A stretch of 64,000 nucleotides of DNA from Auanema rhodensis. Taxonomy: Eukaryota; Nematoda; Chromadorea; Rhabditida; Rhabditidae. Numbering within the stretch: the first letter of the stretch is position 1; every line of letters starts with the position of its first letter. Shown here one piece after another: positions 1 through 11,222 of this stretch. A program made the translations under genes and the position numbers. The notes under the pieces were generated by a model. It was not told the origin of the DNA. It saw nothing but the letters and a program-made list of their open reading frames with translations, and did not search any database. The stretch is taken from NCBI GenBank assembly GCA_964057225.1, contig OZ059896.1, forward strand, positions 4,588,001-4,652,000, read 5' to 3'.

Positions 1-333
1 TATCCTCGATTTTCACCCTGAAGAATTAATTTTTTCGTTGAATAACATTGTCCATCGTTTTTGCCTTGAGAGAAGGAATCTAAAGACATCTACTTTTTGC
101 TAAATTATTTTGAAATTTTTCGAAAAAATTTTTGTCAAAATGTTTTTGGAAGCAATTTTGAGTGTACATGGAAACTCAACATACACTAATGCATCATTTT
201 TCAAACGATCATAACTAATTTTTGTGATGAGCGTTTCTCCATGTAGTATAATGCATTCGATGCGGATTTTTAAGCTGCGTCGATCTGTGTTATCAGATTT
301 GCGCTAGCTTGAAAATGCACCGAGATATTAACT

Positions 334-355
334 GATATAAGTTCACACTTATATC
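334..355. repeat. Perfect 8-bp inverted repeat at the monomer junction (first copy)
   Basis: GATATAAG and CTTATATC are exact reverse complements separated by the six bases TTCACA. The dyad spans the junction as phased here and recurs in nearly every monomer. Some variants break an arm: CTTGTATC (for example 8766, 10520, 12626, 37876), CTTATTTC (57861, 59616) and CCTATATC (702, 1403). The variant TTCACT changes only the loop. It could form a hairpin in a transcript or a short cruciform in DNA; a function is not shown by the sequence. Confidence 0.85.
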
Positions 356-466
356 CTCGATTTTCACCCTGAAGAATTAATTTTTTCGTTGAATAACATT
401 GTCCATCGTTTTTGCCTTGAGAGAAGGAATCTAAAGACATCTACTTTTTGCTAAATTATTTTGAAA

Positions 467-478
467 TTTTTCGAAAAA
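467..478. repeat. A/T-rich palindrome TTTTTCGAAAAA (representative copy)
   Basis: This 12-base perfect palindrome sits inside a longer near-palindrome of A and T runs, AAATTTTTCGAAAAAATTT. The length of the following T run (four or five) is the only regular length polymorphism of the monomer. A C-to-G change at about 50271 is the one disruption I noticed. Phased A and T runs of this kind can curve DNA and may affect nucleosome placement; that is an inference from general knowledge of satellites. Confidence 0.8.
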
Positions 479-506
479 ATTTTTGTCAAAATGTTTTTGG
501 AAGCAA

Positions 507-532
507 TGTTGAGTGTACATGGAAACTCAACA
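507..532. repeat. 8-bp inverted repeat in mid-monomer, polymorphic (representative copy)
   Basis: TGTTGAGT and ACTCAACA are exact reverse complements with a 10-base spacer, GTACATGGAA. Monomers with ATTTTGAG instead of ATGTTGAG have a mismatch at the second position of the arm and keep only a 6-bp stem, so the common G/T variant changes potential stem length. A second, overlapping pair, AGTGTA and TACACT, could form an alternative stem that excludes the first. These are direct sequence observations; structure formation is untested. Confidence 0.8.
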
Positions 533-607
533 TACACTAATGCATCATTTTTCAAAAGATCATAACTAATTTTTGTATTAAGCGTTTCTCAATGTAGTAT
601 AGTGCAT

Positions 608-634
608 TCGATGCGGATTTTTAAGCTGCGTCGA
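608..634. repeat. Imperfect inverted repeat TCGATGC / GCGTCGA (representative copy)
   Basis: The seven-base arms pair throughout with one G-T wobble and enclose a 13-base spacer, GGATTTTTAAGCT. The GC-rich arms are among the better conserved parts of the monomer. Rare changes here are useful markers: CTGCTTCG at about 28686 and 60946, and CTGCGTGGATC at about 32205. Confidence 0.6.
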
Positions 635-675
635 TGTGTACTATCAGATTTGCGCTGGCTTGAAAATGCACCGAG

Positions 676-689
676 ATATCAACTGATAT
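676..689. repeat. Short inverted repeat ATATCA-AC-TGATAT (representative copy)
   Basis: The two 6-base arms are exact reverse complements separated by two bases. The element lies immediately upstream of, and partly overlaps, the junction dyad, so the monomer end is a cluster of inverted repeats. Copies reading GATATTAACTG lose one pair; copies reading GATATCATCTG change only the centre and keep both arms. Confidence 0.75.
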
Positions 690-702
690 AAGTTCACACC
701 TA

Positions 703-1052
703 TATCCTCGATTTTCACCCTGAAGAATTAATTTTTTCGTTGAATAACATTGTCCATCGTTTTTGCCTTGAAAGAAGGAATCTAAAAGCATCTACTTTTT
801 GCGAAATTATTTTGAAATTTTTCGAAAAAATTTTGTCAAAATGTTTTTGGAAGCAATGTTGAGTGTACATGGAAACTCAACATACACTAATGCATCATTT
901 TTCAAACGATCATAACTAATTTTTGTGATGAGCGTTTCTCCATGTAGTATAATGCATTCGATGCGGATTTTTAAGCTGCGTCGATCTGTGTTATCAGATT
1001 TGCGCTAGCTTGAAAATGCACCGAGATATCAACTGATATAAGTTCACACTTA
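703..1052 (+). repeat. Representative 350-bp (short-form) monomer
   Basis: This copy has four Ts, not five, before GTC in the AAAAAATTTTGTC segment, which accounts for the one-base length difference. It also carries GCGAAA in place of GCTAAA, ATGTTGAG in place of ATTTTGAG, and the right-half block GATGAGCGTTTCTCCATG. These four states travel together in most short-form monomers of the window and define the main alternative monomer class. In most later copies the class also carries CTCAAAAAAAGG, where this early copy still has TTGAAAGAAGG. Confidence 0.93.
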
Positions 1053-4000
1053 TATCCTCGATTTTCACCCTGAAGAATTAATTTTTTCGTTGAATAACAT
1101 TGTCCATCGTTTTTGCCTTGAAAGAAGGAATCTAAAAACATCTACTTTTTGCTAAATTATTTTGAAATTTTTCGAAAAAATTTTTGTCAAAATGTTTTTG
1201 GAAGCAATTTTGAGTGTACATGGAAACTCAACATACACTAATGCATCATTTTTCAAAAGATCATAACTAATTTTTGTATTAAGCGTTTCTCAATGTAGTA
1301 TAGTGCATTCGATGCGGATTTTTAAGCTGCGTCGATGTGTACTATCAGATTTGCGCTGGCTTGAAAATGCACCGAGATATCAACTGATATAAGTTCACAC
1401 CTATATCCTCGATTTTCACCCTGAAGAATTAATTTTTTCGTTGAATAACATTGTCCATCGTTTTTGCCTTGAAAGAAGGAATCTAAAAGCATCTACTTTT
1501 TGCTAAATTATTTTGAAATTTTTCGAAAAAAGTTTTGTCAAAATGTTTTTGGAAGCAATGTTGAGTGTACATGGAAACTCAACATACACTAATGCATCAT
1601 TTTTCAAACGATCATAACTAATTTTTGTGATGAGCGTTTCTCCATGTAGTATAGTGCATTCGATGCGGATTTTTAAGCTGCGTCGATCTGTGTTATCAGA
1701 TTTGCGCTAGCTTAAAAATGCACCGAGATATCAACTGATATAAGTTCACACTTATATCCTCGATTTTCACCCTGAAGAATTAATTTTTTCGTTGAATAAC
1801 ATTGTCCATCGTTTTTGCCTTGAAAGAAGGAATCTAAAAACATCTACTTTTTGCTAAATTATTTTGAAATTTTTCGAAAAAATTTTTGTCAAAATGTTTT
1901 TGGAAGCAATTTTGAGTGTACATGGAAACTCAACATACACTAATGCATCATTTTTCAAACGATCATAACTAATTTTTGTATTAAGCTTTCCTCAATGTAA
2001 TATAGTGCATTCGATGCGGATTTTTAAGCTGCGTCGATATGTGTTATCAGATTTGCGCTAGCTTAAAAATGCACCGAGATATTAACTGATATAAGTTCAC
2101 ACTTATATCCTCGATTTTCACCCTGAAGAATTAATTTTTTCGTTGAATAACATTGTCCATCGTTTTTGCCTTGAAAGAAGGAATCTAAAAACATCTACTT
2201 TTTGCTAAATTATTTTGAAATTTTTCGAAAAAATTTTTGTCAAAATGTTTTTGGAAGCAATTTTGAGTGTACATGGAAACTCAACATACACTAATGCATC
2301 ATTTTTCAAAAGATCATAACTAATTTTTGTATTAAGCGTTTCTCAATGTAGTATAGTGCATTCGATGCGGATTTTTAAGCTGCGTCGATCTAGGTTATCA
2401 GATTTGCGCTAGCTTAAAAATGCACCGAGATATTAACTGATATAAGTTCACATTTATATCCTCGATTTTCACCCTGAAGAATTAATTTTTTCGTTGAATA
2501 ACATTGTCCATCGTTTTTGCCTCAAAAAAAGGAATCTAAAAACATCTACTTTTTGCGAAATTATTTTGAAATTTTTCGAAAAAATTTTGTCAAAATGTTT
2601 TTGGAAGCAATGTTGAGTGTACATGGAAACTCAACATACACTAATGCATCATTTTTCAAACGATCATAACTAATTTTTGTATTAAGCTTTTCTTAATGTA
2701 GTATAGTGCATTCGATGCGGAATTTTAAGCTGCGTCGATCTGTGTTATCAGATTTGCGCTAGCTTAAAAATACACCGAGATATCAACTGATATAAGTTCA
2801 CACTTATATCCTCGATTTTCACCCTGAAGAATTAATTTTTTCGTTGAATAACATTGTCCATCGTTTTTGCCTTGAAAGAAGGAATCTAAAAGCATCTACT
2901 TTTTGCTAAATTATTTTGAAATTTTTCGAAAAAATTTTTGTCAAAATGTTTTTGGAAGCAATGTTGAGTGTACATGGAAACTCAACATACACTAATGCAT
3001 CATTTTTCAAACGATCATAACTAATTTTTGTGATGAGCGTTTCTCCATGTAGTATAGTGCATTCGATGCGGATTTTTAAGCTGCGTCGATCTGTGTTATC
3101 AGATTTGCGCTAGCTTAAAAATGCACCGAGATATTAACTGATATAAGTTCACACTTATATCCTCGATTTTCACCCTGAAGAATTAATTTTTTCGTTGAAT
3201 AACATTGTCCATCGTTTTTGCCTTGAAAGAAGGAATCTAAAAACATCTACTTTTTGCTAAATTATTTTGAAATTTTTCGAAAAAATTTTTGTCAAAATGT
3301 TTTTGGAAGCAATTTTGAGTGTACATGGAAACTCAACATACACTAATGCATCATTTTTCAAACGATCATAACTAATTTTTGTATTAAGCTTTCCTCAATG
3401 TAATATAGTGCATTCGATGCGGATTTTTAAGCTGCGTCGATCTGTGTTATCAGATTTGCGCTAGCTTAAAAATGCACCTAGATATCATCTGATATAAGTT
3501 CACACTTATATCCTCGATTTTCACCCTGAAGAATTAATTTTTTCGTTGAATAACATTGTCCATCGTTTTTGCCTTGAAAAAAGGAATCTAAAAACATCTA
3601 CTTTTTGCTAAATTATTTCGAAATTTTTCGAAAAAATTTTTGTCAAAATGTTTTTGGAAGCAATGTTGAGTGTACATGGAAACTCAACATACACTAATGC
3701 ATCATTTTTCAAACGATCATAACTAATTTTTGTGATGAGCGTTTCTCCATGTAGTATAGTGCATTCGATGCGGATTTTTAAGCTGCGTCGATCTGTGTTA
3801 TCAGATTTGCGCTAGCTTAAAAATGCACCGAGATATCAACTGATATAAGTTCACACTTATATCCTCGATTTTCACCCTGAAGAATTAATTTTTTCGTTGA
3901 ATAACATTGTCCATCGTTTTTGCCTCAAAAAAAGGAATCTAAAAACATCTACTTTTTGCGAAATTATTTTGAAATTTTTCGAAAAAATTTTGTCAAAATG

Positions 4001-6313
4001 TTTTTGGAAGCAATGTTGAGTGTACATGGAAACTCAACATACACTAATGCATCATTTTTCAAACGATCATAACTAATTTTTGTGATGAGCGTTTCTCCAT
4101 GTAGTATAATGCATTCGATGCGGATTTTTAAGCTGCGTCGATCTATGTTATCAGATTTGCGCTAGCTTAAAAATGCACCGAGATATCAACTGATATAAGT
4201 TCACACTTATATCCTCGATTTTCACCCTGAAGAATTAATTTTTTCGTTGAATAACATTGTCCATCGTTTTTGCCTTGAAAGAAGGAATCTAAAAACATCT
4301 ACTTTTTGCTAAATTATTTTGAAATTTTTCGAAAAAATTTTTGTCAAAATGTTTTTGGAAGCAATTTTGAGTGTACATGGAAACTCAACATACACTAATG
4401 CATCATTTTTCAAACAATCATAACTAATTTTTGTATTAAGCTTTCCTCAATGTAATATAGTGCATTCGATGCGGATTTTTAAGCTGCGTCGATCTGTGTT
4501 ATCAGATTTGCGCTAGCTTAAAAATGCACCGAGATATCAACTGATATAAGTTCACACTTATATCCTCGATTTTCACCCTGAAGAATTAATTTTTTCGTTG
4601 AATAACATTGTCCATCGTTTTTGCCTTGAAAAAAGGAATCTAAAAACATCTACTTTTTGCTAAATTATTTTGAAATTTTTCGAAAAAATTTTTGTCAAAA
4701 TGTTTTTGGAAGCAATTTTGAGTGTACATGGAAACTCAACATACACTAATGCATCATTTTTCAAACGATCATAACTAATTTTTGTATTAAGCTTTGCTTA
4801 ATGTAGTATAGTGCATTCGATGCGGACTTTTAAGCTGCGTCGATCTGTGTTATCAGATTTGCGCTAGCTTAAAAATGCACCGAGATATCAACTGATATAA
4901 GTTCACACTTATATCCTCGATTTTCACCCTGAAGAATTAATTTTTTCGTTGAATAACATTGTCCATCGTTTTTGCCTTGAAAGAAGGAATCTAAAAACAT
5001 CTACTTTTTGCTAAATTGTTTTGAAATTTTTCGAAAAAATTTTTGTCAAAATGTTTTTGGAAGCAATTTTGAGTGTACATGGAAACTCAACATACACTAA
5101 TGCATCATTTTTCAAACGATCATAACTAATTTTTGTATTAAGCTTTCCTCAATGTAATATAGTGCATTCGATGCGGATTTTTAAGCTGCGTCGATCTGTG
5201 TTATCAGATTTGCGCTAGCTTAAAAATGCACCGAGATATCAACTGATATAAGTTCACACTTATATCCTCGATTTTCTCCCTGAAGAATTAATTTTTTCGT
5301 TGAATAACATCGTCCATCGTTTTTGCCTCAAAAAAAGGAATCTAAAAACATCTACTTTTTGCGAAATTATTTTGAAATTTTTCGAAAAAATTTTGTCAAA
5401 ATGTTTTTGGAAGCAATGTTGAGTGTACATGGAAACTCAACATACACTAATGCATCATTTTTCAAACGATCATAACTAATTTTTGTGATGAGCGTTTCTC
5501 CATGTAGTATAATGCATTCGATGCGGATTTTTAAGCTGCGTCGATCTATGTTATCAGATTTGCGCTAGCTTAAAAATGCACCGAGATATCAACTGATATA
5601 AGTTCACACTTATATCCTCGATTTTCACCCTGAAGAATTAATTTTTTCGTTGAATAACATTGTCCATCGTTTTTGCCTTGAAAGAAGGAATCTAAAAACA
5701 TCTACTTTTTGCGAAATTATTTTGAAATTTTTCGAAAAAATTTTGTCAAAATGTTTTTGGAAGCAATTTTGAGTGTACATGGAAACTCAACATACACTAA
5801 TGCATCATTTTTCAAACAATCATAACTAATTTTTGTATTAAGCTTTCCTCAATGTAATATAGTGCATTCGATGCGGATTTTTAAGCTGCGTCGATCTGTG
5901 TTATCAGATTTGCGCTAGCTTAAAAATGCACCGAGATATCAACTGATATAAGTTCACACTTATATCCTCGATTTTCTCCCTGAAGAATTAATTTTTTCGT
6001 TGAATAACATTGTCCATCGTTTTTGCCTTGAAAGAAGGAATCTAAAAACATCTACTTTTTGCTAAATTATTTTGAAATTTTTCGAAAAAATTTTTGTCAA
6101 AATGTTTTTGGAAGCAATTTTGAGTGTACATGGAAACTCAACATACACTAATGCATCATTTTTCAAACGATCATAACTAATTTTTGTATTAAGCTTTTCT
6201 TAATGTAGTATAGTGCATTCGATGCGGACTTTTAAGCTGCGTCGATCTGTGTTATCAGATTTGCGCTAGCTTAAAAATGCACCGAGATATTAACTGATAT
6301 AAGTTCACACTTA

Positions 6314-8900
6314 TATCCTCGATTTTCACCCTGAAGAATTAATTTTTTCGTTGAATAACATTGTCCATCGTTTTCGCCTCAAAAAAAGGAATCTAAAAAC
6401 ATCTACTTTTTGCGAAATTATTTTGAAATTTTTCGAAAAAATTTTGTCAAAATGTTTTTGGAAGCAATGTTGAGTGTACATGGAAACTCAACATACACTA
6501 ATGCATCATTTTTCAAACGATCATAACTAATTTTTGTGATGAGCGTTTCTCCATGTAGTATAATGCATTCGATGCGGATTTTTAAGCTGCGTCGATCTGT
6601 ACTATCAGATTTGCGCTAGCTTGAAAATGCACCGAGATATGAACTGATATAAGTTCACACTTATATCCTCGATTTTCACCCTGAAGAATTAATTTTTTCG
6701 TTGAATTACATTGTCCATCGTTTTTGCCTTGAAAAAAGGAATCTAAAAACATCTACTTTTCGCTAAATTATTTTGAAATTTTTCGAAAAAATTTTTGTCA
6801 AAATGTTTTTGGAAGCAATTTTGAGTGTACATGGAAACTCAACATACACTAATGCATCATTTTTCAAACGATCATAACTTATTTTTGTATTAAGCGTTTC
6901 TCAATGTAGTATAGTGCATTCGATGCGGATTTTTAAGCTGCGTCGATCTGTACTATCAGATTTGCGCTAGCTTGAAAATGCACCGAGATATCAACTGATA
7001 TAAGTTCACACTTATATCCTCGATTTTCACCCTGAAGAATTAATTTTTTCGTTGAATAACATTGTCCATCGTTTTTGCCTCAAAAAAAGGAATCTAAAAA
7101 CATCTACTTTTTGCGAAATTATTTTGAAATTTTTCGAAAAAATTTTGTCAAAATGTTTTTGGAAGCAATGTTGAGTGTACATGGAAACTCAACATACACT
7201 AATGCATCATTTTTCAAACGATCATAACTAATTTTTGTGATGAGCGTTTCTCCATGTAGTATAATGCATTCGATGCGGATTTTTAAGCTGCGTCGATCTA
7301 TGTTATCAGATTTGCGCTAGCTTAAAAATGCACCGAGATATCAACTGATATAAGTTCACACTTATATCCTCGATTTTCACCCTGAAGAATTAATTTTTTC
7401 GTTGAATAACATTGTCCATCGTTTTTGCCTTGAAAGAAGAAATCTAAAAACATCTACTTTTTGCGAAATTATTTTGAAATTTTTCGAAAAAATTTTGTCA
7501 AAATGTTTTTGGAAGCAATTTTGAGTGTACATGGAAACTCAACATACACTAATGCATCATTTTTCAAACGATCGTAACTAATTTTTGTATTAAGCTTTTC
7601 TTAATGTAGTATAGTGCATTCGATGCAGACTTTTAAGCTGCGTCGATCTGTGTTATCAGATTTGCGCTAGCTTAAAAATGCACCGAGATATTAACTGATA
7701 TAAGTTCACACTTATATCCTCGATTTTCACCCTGAAGAATTAATTTTTTCGTTGAATAACATTGTCCATCGTTTTTGCCTTGAAAGAAGGAATCTAAAAA
7801 CATCTACTTTTTGCTAAATTATTTTGAAATTTTTCGAAAAAATTTTGTCAAAATGTTTTTGGAAGCAATGTTGAGTGTACATGGAAACTCAACATACACT
7901 AATGCATCATTTTTCAAACGATCATAACTAATTTTTGTGATGAGCGTTTCTCCATGTAGTATAATGCATTCGATGCGGATTTTTAAGCTGCGTCGATCTG
8001 TGTTATCAGATTTGCGCTAGCTTAAAAATGCACCGAGATATCAACTGATATAAGTTCACACTTATATCCTCGATTTTCACCCTGAAGAATTAATTTTTTC
8101 GTTGAATAACATTGTCCATCGTTTTTGCCTTGAAAGAAGGAATCTAAAAACATCTACTTTTTGCTAAATTATTTTGAAATTTTTCGAAAAAATTTTTGTC
8201 AAAATGTTTTTGGAAGCAATTTTGAGTGTACATGGAAACTCAACATACACTAATGCATCATTTTTCAAACAATCATAACTAATTTTTGTATTAAGCTTTC
8301 CTCAATGTAATATAGTGCATTCGATGCGGTTTTTTAAGCTGCGTCGATCTGTGTTATCAGATTTGCGCTAGCTTAAAAATGCACCGAGATATCAACTGAT
8401 ATAAGTTCACACTTATATCCTCGATTTTCACCCTGAAGAATTAATTTTTTCGTTGAATAACATTGTCCATCGTTTTTGCCTTAAAAAAAGGAATCTAAAA
8501 ACATCTACTTTTTGCTAAATTATTTTGAAATTTTTCGAAAAAATTTTTGTCAAAATGTTTTTGGAAGCAATTTTGAGTGTACATGGAAACTCAACATACA
8601 CTAATGCATCATTTTTCAAACGATCATAACTAATTTTTGTATTAAGCTTTCCTCAATGTAATATAGTGCATTCGATGCGGATTTTTAAGCTGCGTCGATC
8701 TGTGTTATCAGATTTGCGCTAGCTTAAAAATGCACCTAGATATCATCTGATATAAGTTCACACTTGTATCCTCGATTTTCACCCTGAAGAATTAATTTTT
8801 TCGTTGAATAACATTGTCCATCGTTTTTGCCTTGAAAAAAAGAATCTAAAAACATCTACTTTTTGCTAAATTATTTTGAAATTTTTCGAAAAAATTTTTG
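6314..8900 (+). repeat. Long-range duplicated block, left copy (offset 17189 bp)
   Basis: The block recurs at about 23503-26089 with a constant offset of 17189 bp (49 monomers). Rare shared marks are TTTTCGCCTC, GATATGAACTG, TTGAATTACATTG (6701 and 23890), CTTTTCGCTAAA, ATAACTTATTTTTG, ATCGTAACTAA, and CTTGTATCC (8766 and 25955). The monomer at 7715 is an exception; see its partner. Confidence 0.85.
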
Positions 8901-11222
8901 TCAAAATGTTTTTGGAAGCAATGTTGAGTGTACATGGAAACTCAACATACACTAATGCATCATTTTTCAAACGATCATAACTAATTTTTGTGATGAGCGT
9001 TTCTCCATGTAGTATAATGCATTCGATGCGGACTTTTAAGCTGCGTCGATCTATGTTATCAGATTTGCGCTAGCTTAAAAATGCACCGAGATATCAACTG
9101 ATATAAGTTCACACTTATATCCTCGATTTTCACCCTGAAGAATTAATTTTTTCGTTGAATAACATTGTCCATCGTTTTTGCCTCGAAAAAAGGAATCTAA
9201 AAACATCTACTTTTTGCTAAATTATTTTGAAATTTTTCGAAAAAATTTTTGTCAAAATGTTTTTGGAAGCAATTTTGAGTGTACATGGAAACTCAACATA
9301 CACTAATGCATCATTTTTCAAACGATCATAACTAATTTTTGTATTAAGCTTTCCTCAATGTAATATAGTGCATTCGATGCGGTTTTTTAAGCTGCGTCGA
9401 TCTGTGTTATCAGATTTGCGCTAGCTTAAAAATGCACCGAGATATTAACTGATATAAGTTCACACTTATATCCTCGATTTTCACCCTGAAGAATTAATTT
9501 TTTCGTTGAATAACATTGTCCATCGTTTTTGCCTTGAAAGAAGGAATCTAAAAACATCTACTTTTTGCTAAATTATTTTGAAATTTTTCGAAAAAATTTT
9601 GTCAAAATGTTTTTGGAAGCAATGTTGAGTGTACATGGAAACTCAACATACACTAATGCATCATTTTTCAAACGATCATAACTAATTTTTGTGATGAGCG
9701 TTTCTCCATGTAGTATAATGCATTCGATGCGGATTTTTAAGCTGCGTCGATCTGTGTTATCAGATTTGCGCTAGCTTAAAAATGCACCGAGATATCAACT
9801 GATATAAGTTCACACTTATATCCTCGATTTTCACCCTGAAGAATTAATTTTTTCGTTGAATAACATTGTCCATCGTTTTTGCCTTGAAAGAAGGAATCTA
9901 AAAACATCTACTTTTTGCTAAATTATTTTGAAATTTTTCGAAAAAATTTTTGTCAAAATGTTTTTGGAAGCAATTTTGAGTGTACATGGAAACTCAACAT
10001 ACACTAATGCATCATTTTTCAAACAATCATAACTAATTTTCGTATTAAGCTTTCCTCAATGTAATATAGTGCATTCGATGCGGTTTTTTAAGCTGCGTCG
10101 ATCTGTGTTATCAGATTTGCGCTAGCTTAAAAATGCACCGAGATATCAACTGATATAAGTTCACACTTATATCCTCGATTTTCACCCTGAAGAATTAATT
10201 TTTTCGTTGAATAACATTGTCCATCGTTTTTGCCTTAAAAAAAGGAATCTAAAAACATCTACTTTTTGCTAAATTATTTTGAAATTTTTCGAAAAAATTT
10301 TTGTCAAAATGTTTTTGGAAGCAATTTTGAGTGTACATGGAAACTCAACATACACTAATGCATCATTTTTCAAACGATCATAACTAATTTTTGTATTAAG
10401 CTTTCCTCAATGTAATATAGTGCATTCGATGCGGATTTTTAAGCTGCGTCGATCTGTGTTATCAGATTTGCGCTAGCTTAAAAATGCACCTAGATATCAT
10501 CTGATATAAGTTCACACTTGTATCCTCGATTTTCACCCTGAAGAATTAATTTTTTCGTTGAATAACATTGTCCATCGTTTTTGCCTTGAAAAAAAGAATC
10601 TAAAAACATCTACTTTTTGCTAAATTATTTTGAAATTTTTCGAAAAAATTTTTGTCAAAATGTTTTTGGAAGCAATGTTGAGTGTACATGGAAACTCAAC
10701 ATACACTAATGCATCATTTTTCAAACGATCATAACTAATTTTTGTGATGAGCGTTTCTCCATGTAGTATAATGCATTCGATGCGGACTTTTAAGCTGCGT
10801 CGATCTATGTTATCAGATTTGCGCTAGCTTAAAAATGCACCGAGATATCAACTGATATAAGTTCACACTTATATCCTCGATTTTCACCCTGAAGAATTAA
10901 TTTTTTCGTTGAATAACATTGTCCATCGTTTTTGCCTCGAAAAAAGGAATCTAAAAACATCTACTTTTTGCTAAATTATTTTGAAATTTTTCGAAAAAAT
11001 TTTTGTCAAAATGTTTTTGGAAGCAATTTTGAGTGTACATGGAAACTCAACATACACTAATGCATCATTTTTCAAACGATCATAACTAATTTTTGTATTA
11101 AGCTTTCCTCAATGTAATATAGTGCATTCGATGCGGTTTTTTAAGCTGCGTCGATCTGTGTTATCAGATTTGCGCTAGCTTAAAAATGCACCGAGATATC
11201 AACTGATATAAGTTCACACTTA
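7715..11222 (+). repeat. Pentamer HOR, two tandem copies of 1754 bp
   Basis: The five monomers from 7715 to 9468 repeat at 9469-11222. Shared marks in the same order are a short monomer with TTGAAAGAAGG and GATGAGCG, a CAATCAT monomer with GCGGTTTTTTAAG, a TTAAAAAAAGG monomer ending CCTAGATATCATCTG and CTTGTATCC, a monomer with GAAAAAAAGAATC, and a CTCGAAAAAAGG monomer. A visible difference is GATATTAACTG near 9450 against GATATCAACTG near 11200. Confidence 0.85.

Larger units (their letters stand above)
352..702 (+). repeat. Representative 351-bp (long-form) monomer
   Basis: This monomer runs from TATCCTCG to the base before the next TATCCTCG. In order it holds an AATTAATT palindrome, a TTTCGTTGAATAACATT stretch, a purine-rich GAGAGAAGGAATC block, an A/T palindrome centred on TTCGAA, the TGTTGAGT dyad, an ATGCAT site, the variable ATTAAG/GATGAG block, the TGCGGATTTTTAAGCTGCG core, a GCTAGC-like site (here GCTGGC) and the junction dyads. 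Long-form copies have five Ts before GTC in the AAAAAATTTTTGTC segment. My count of this copy is 114 G+C in 351 bases. It carries private variants (GATGTGTACT, GCTGGC, CACACCTAT) shared mainly with the monomer at 1053. Confidence 0.95.
352..1754 (+). repeat. Dimer-type HOR, two copies
   Basis: The monomers at 352 and 1053 share a set of states not seen together elsewhere: AAAAGATC, ATTAAGCGTTTCTCAATG, GATGTGTACT, GCTGGC and CACACCTAT. Each is followed by a GATGAGCG-type monomer (703 and 1404), giving a two-monomer period of about 701 bp. The first 2.8 kb also hold other states that are scarce downstream, such as GAGAGAAGG and CTAAAGACATC in the first two monomers. Confidence 0.75.

Noticed and set aside
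334-355. Rho-independent terminator or regulatory hairpin at the junction dyad
   Set aside because: The dyad is AT-rich, has no following T run in the right position, and recurs every 351 bp with no gene nearby.
384-400. True CENP-B box
   Set aside because: Only the 5' part matches; the CGGG required by the mammalian protein is absent, so it is reported only as a low-interest resemblance.
592-610. TATA-like or promoter element around GTATAGTGC and GTATAATGC
   Set aside because: Short AT-rich matches are expected in sequence of about 32% G+C, and no transcription unit is visible; transcription of the satellite cannot be judged from sequence.
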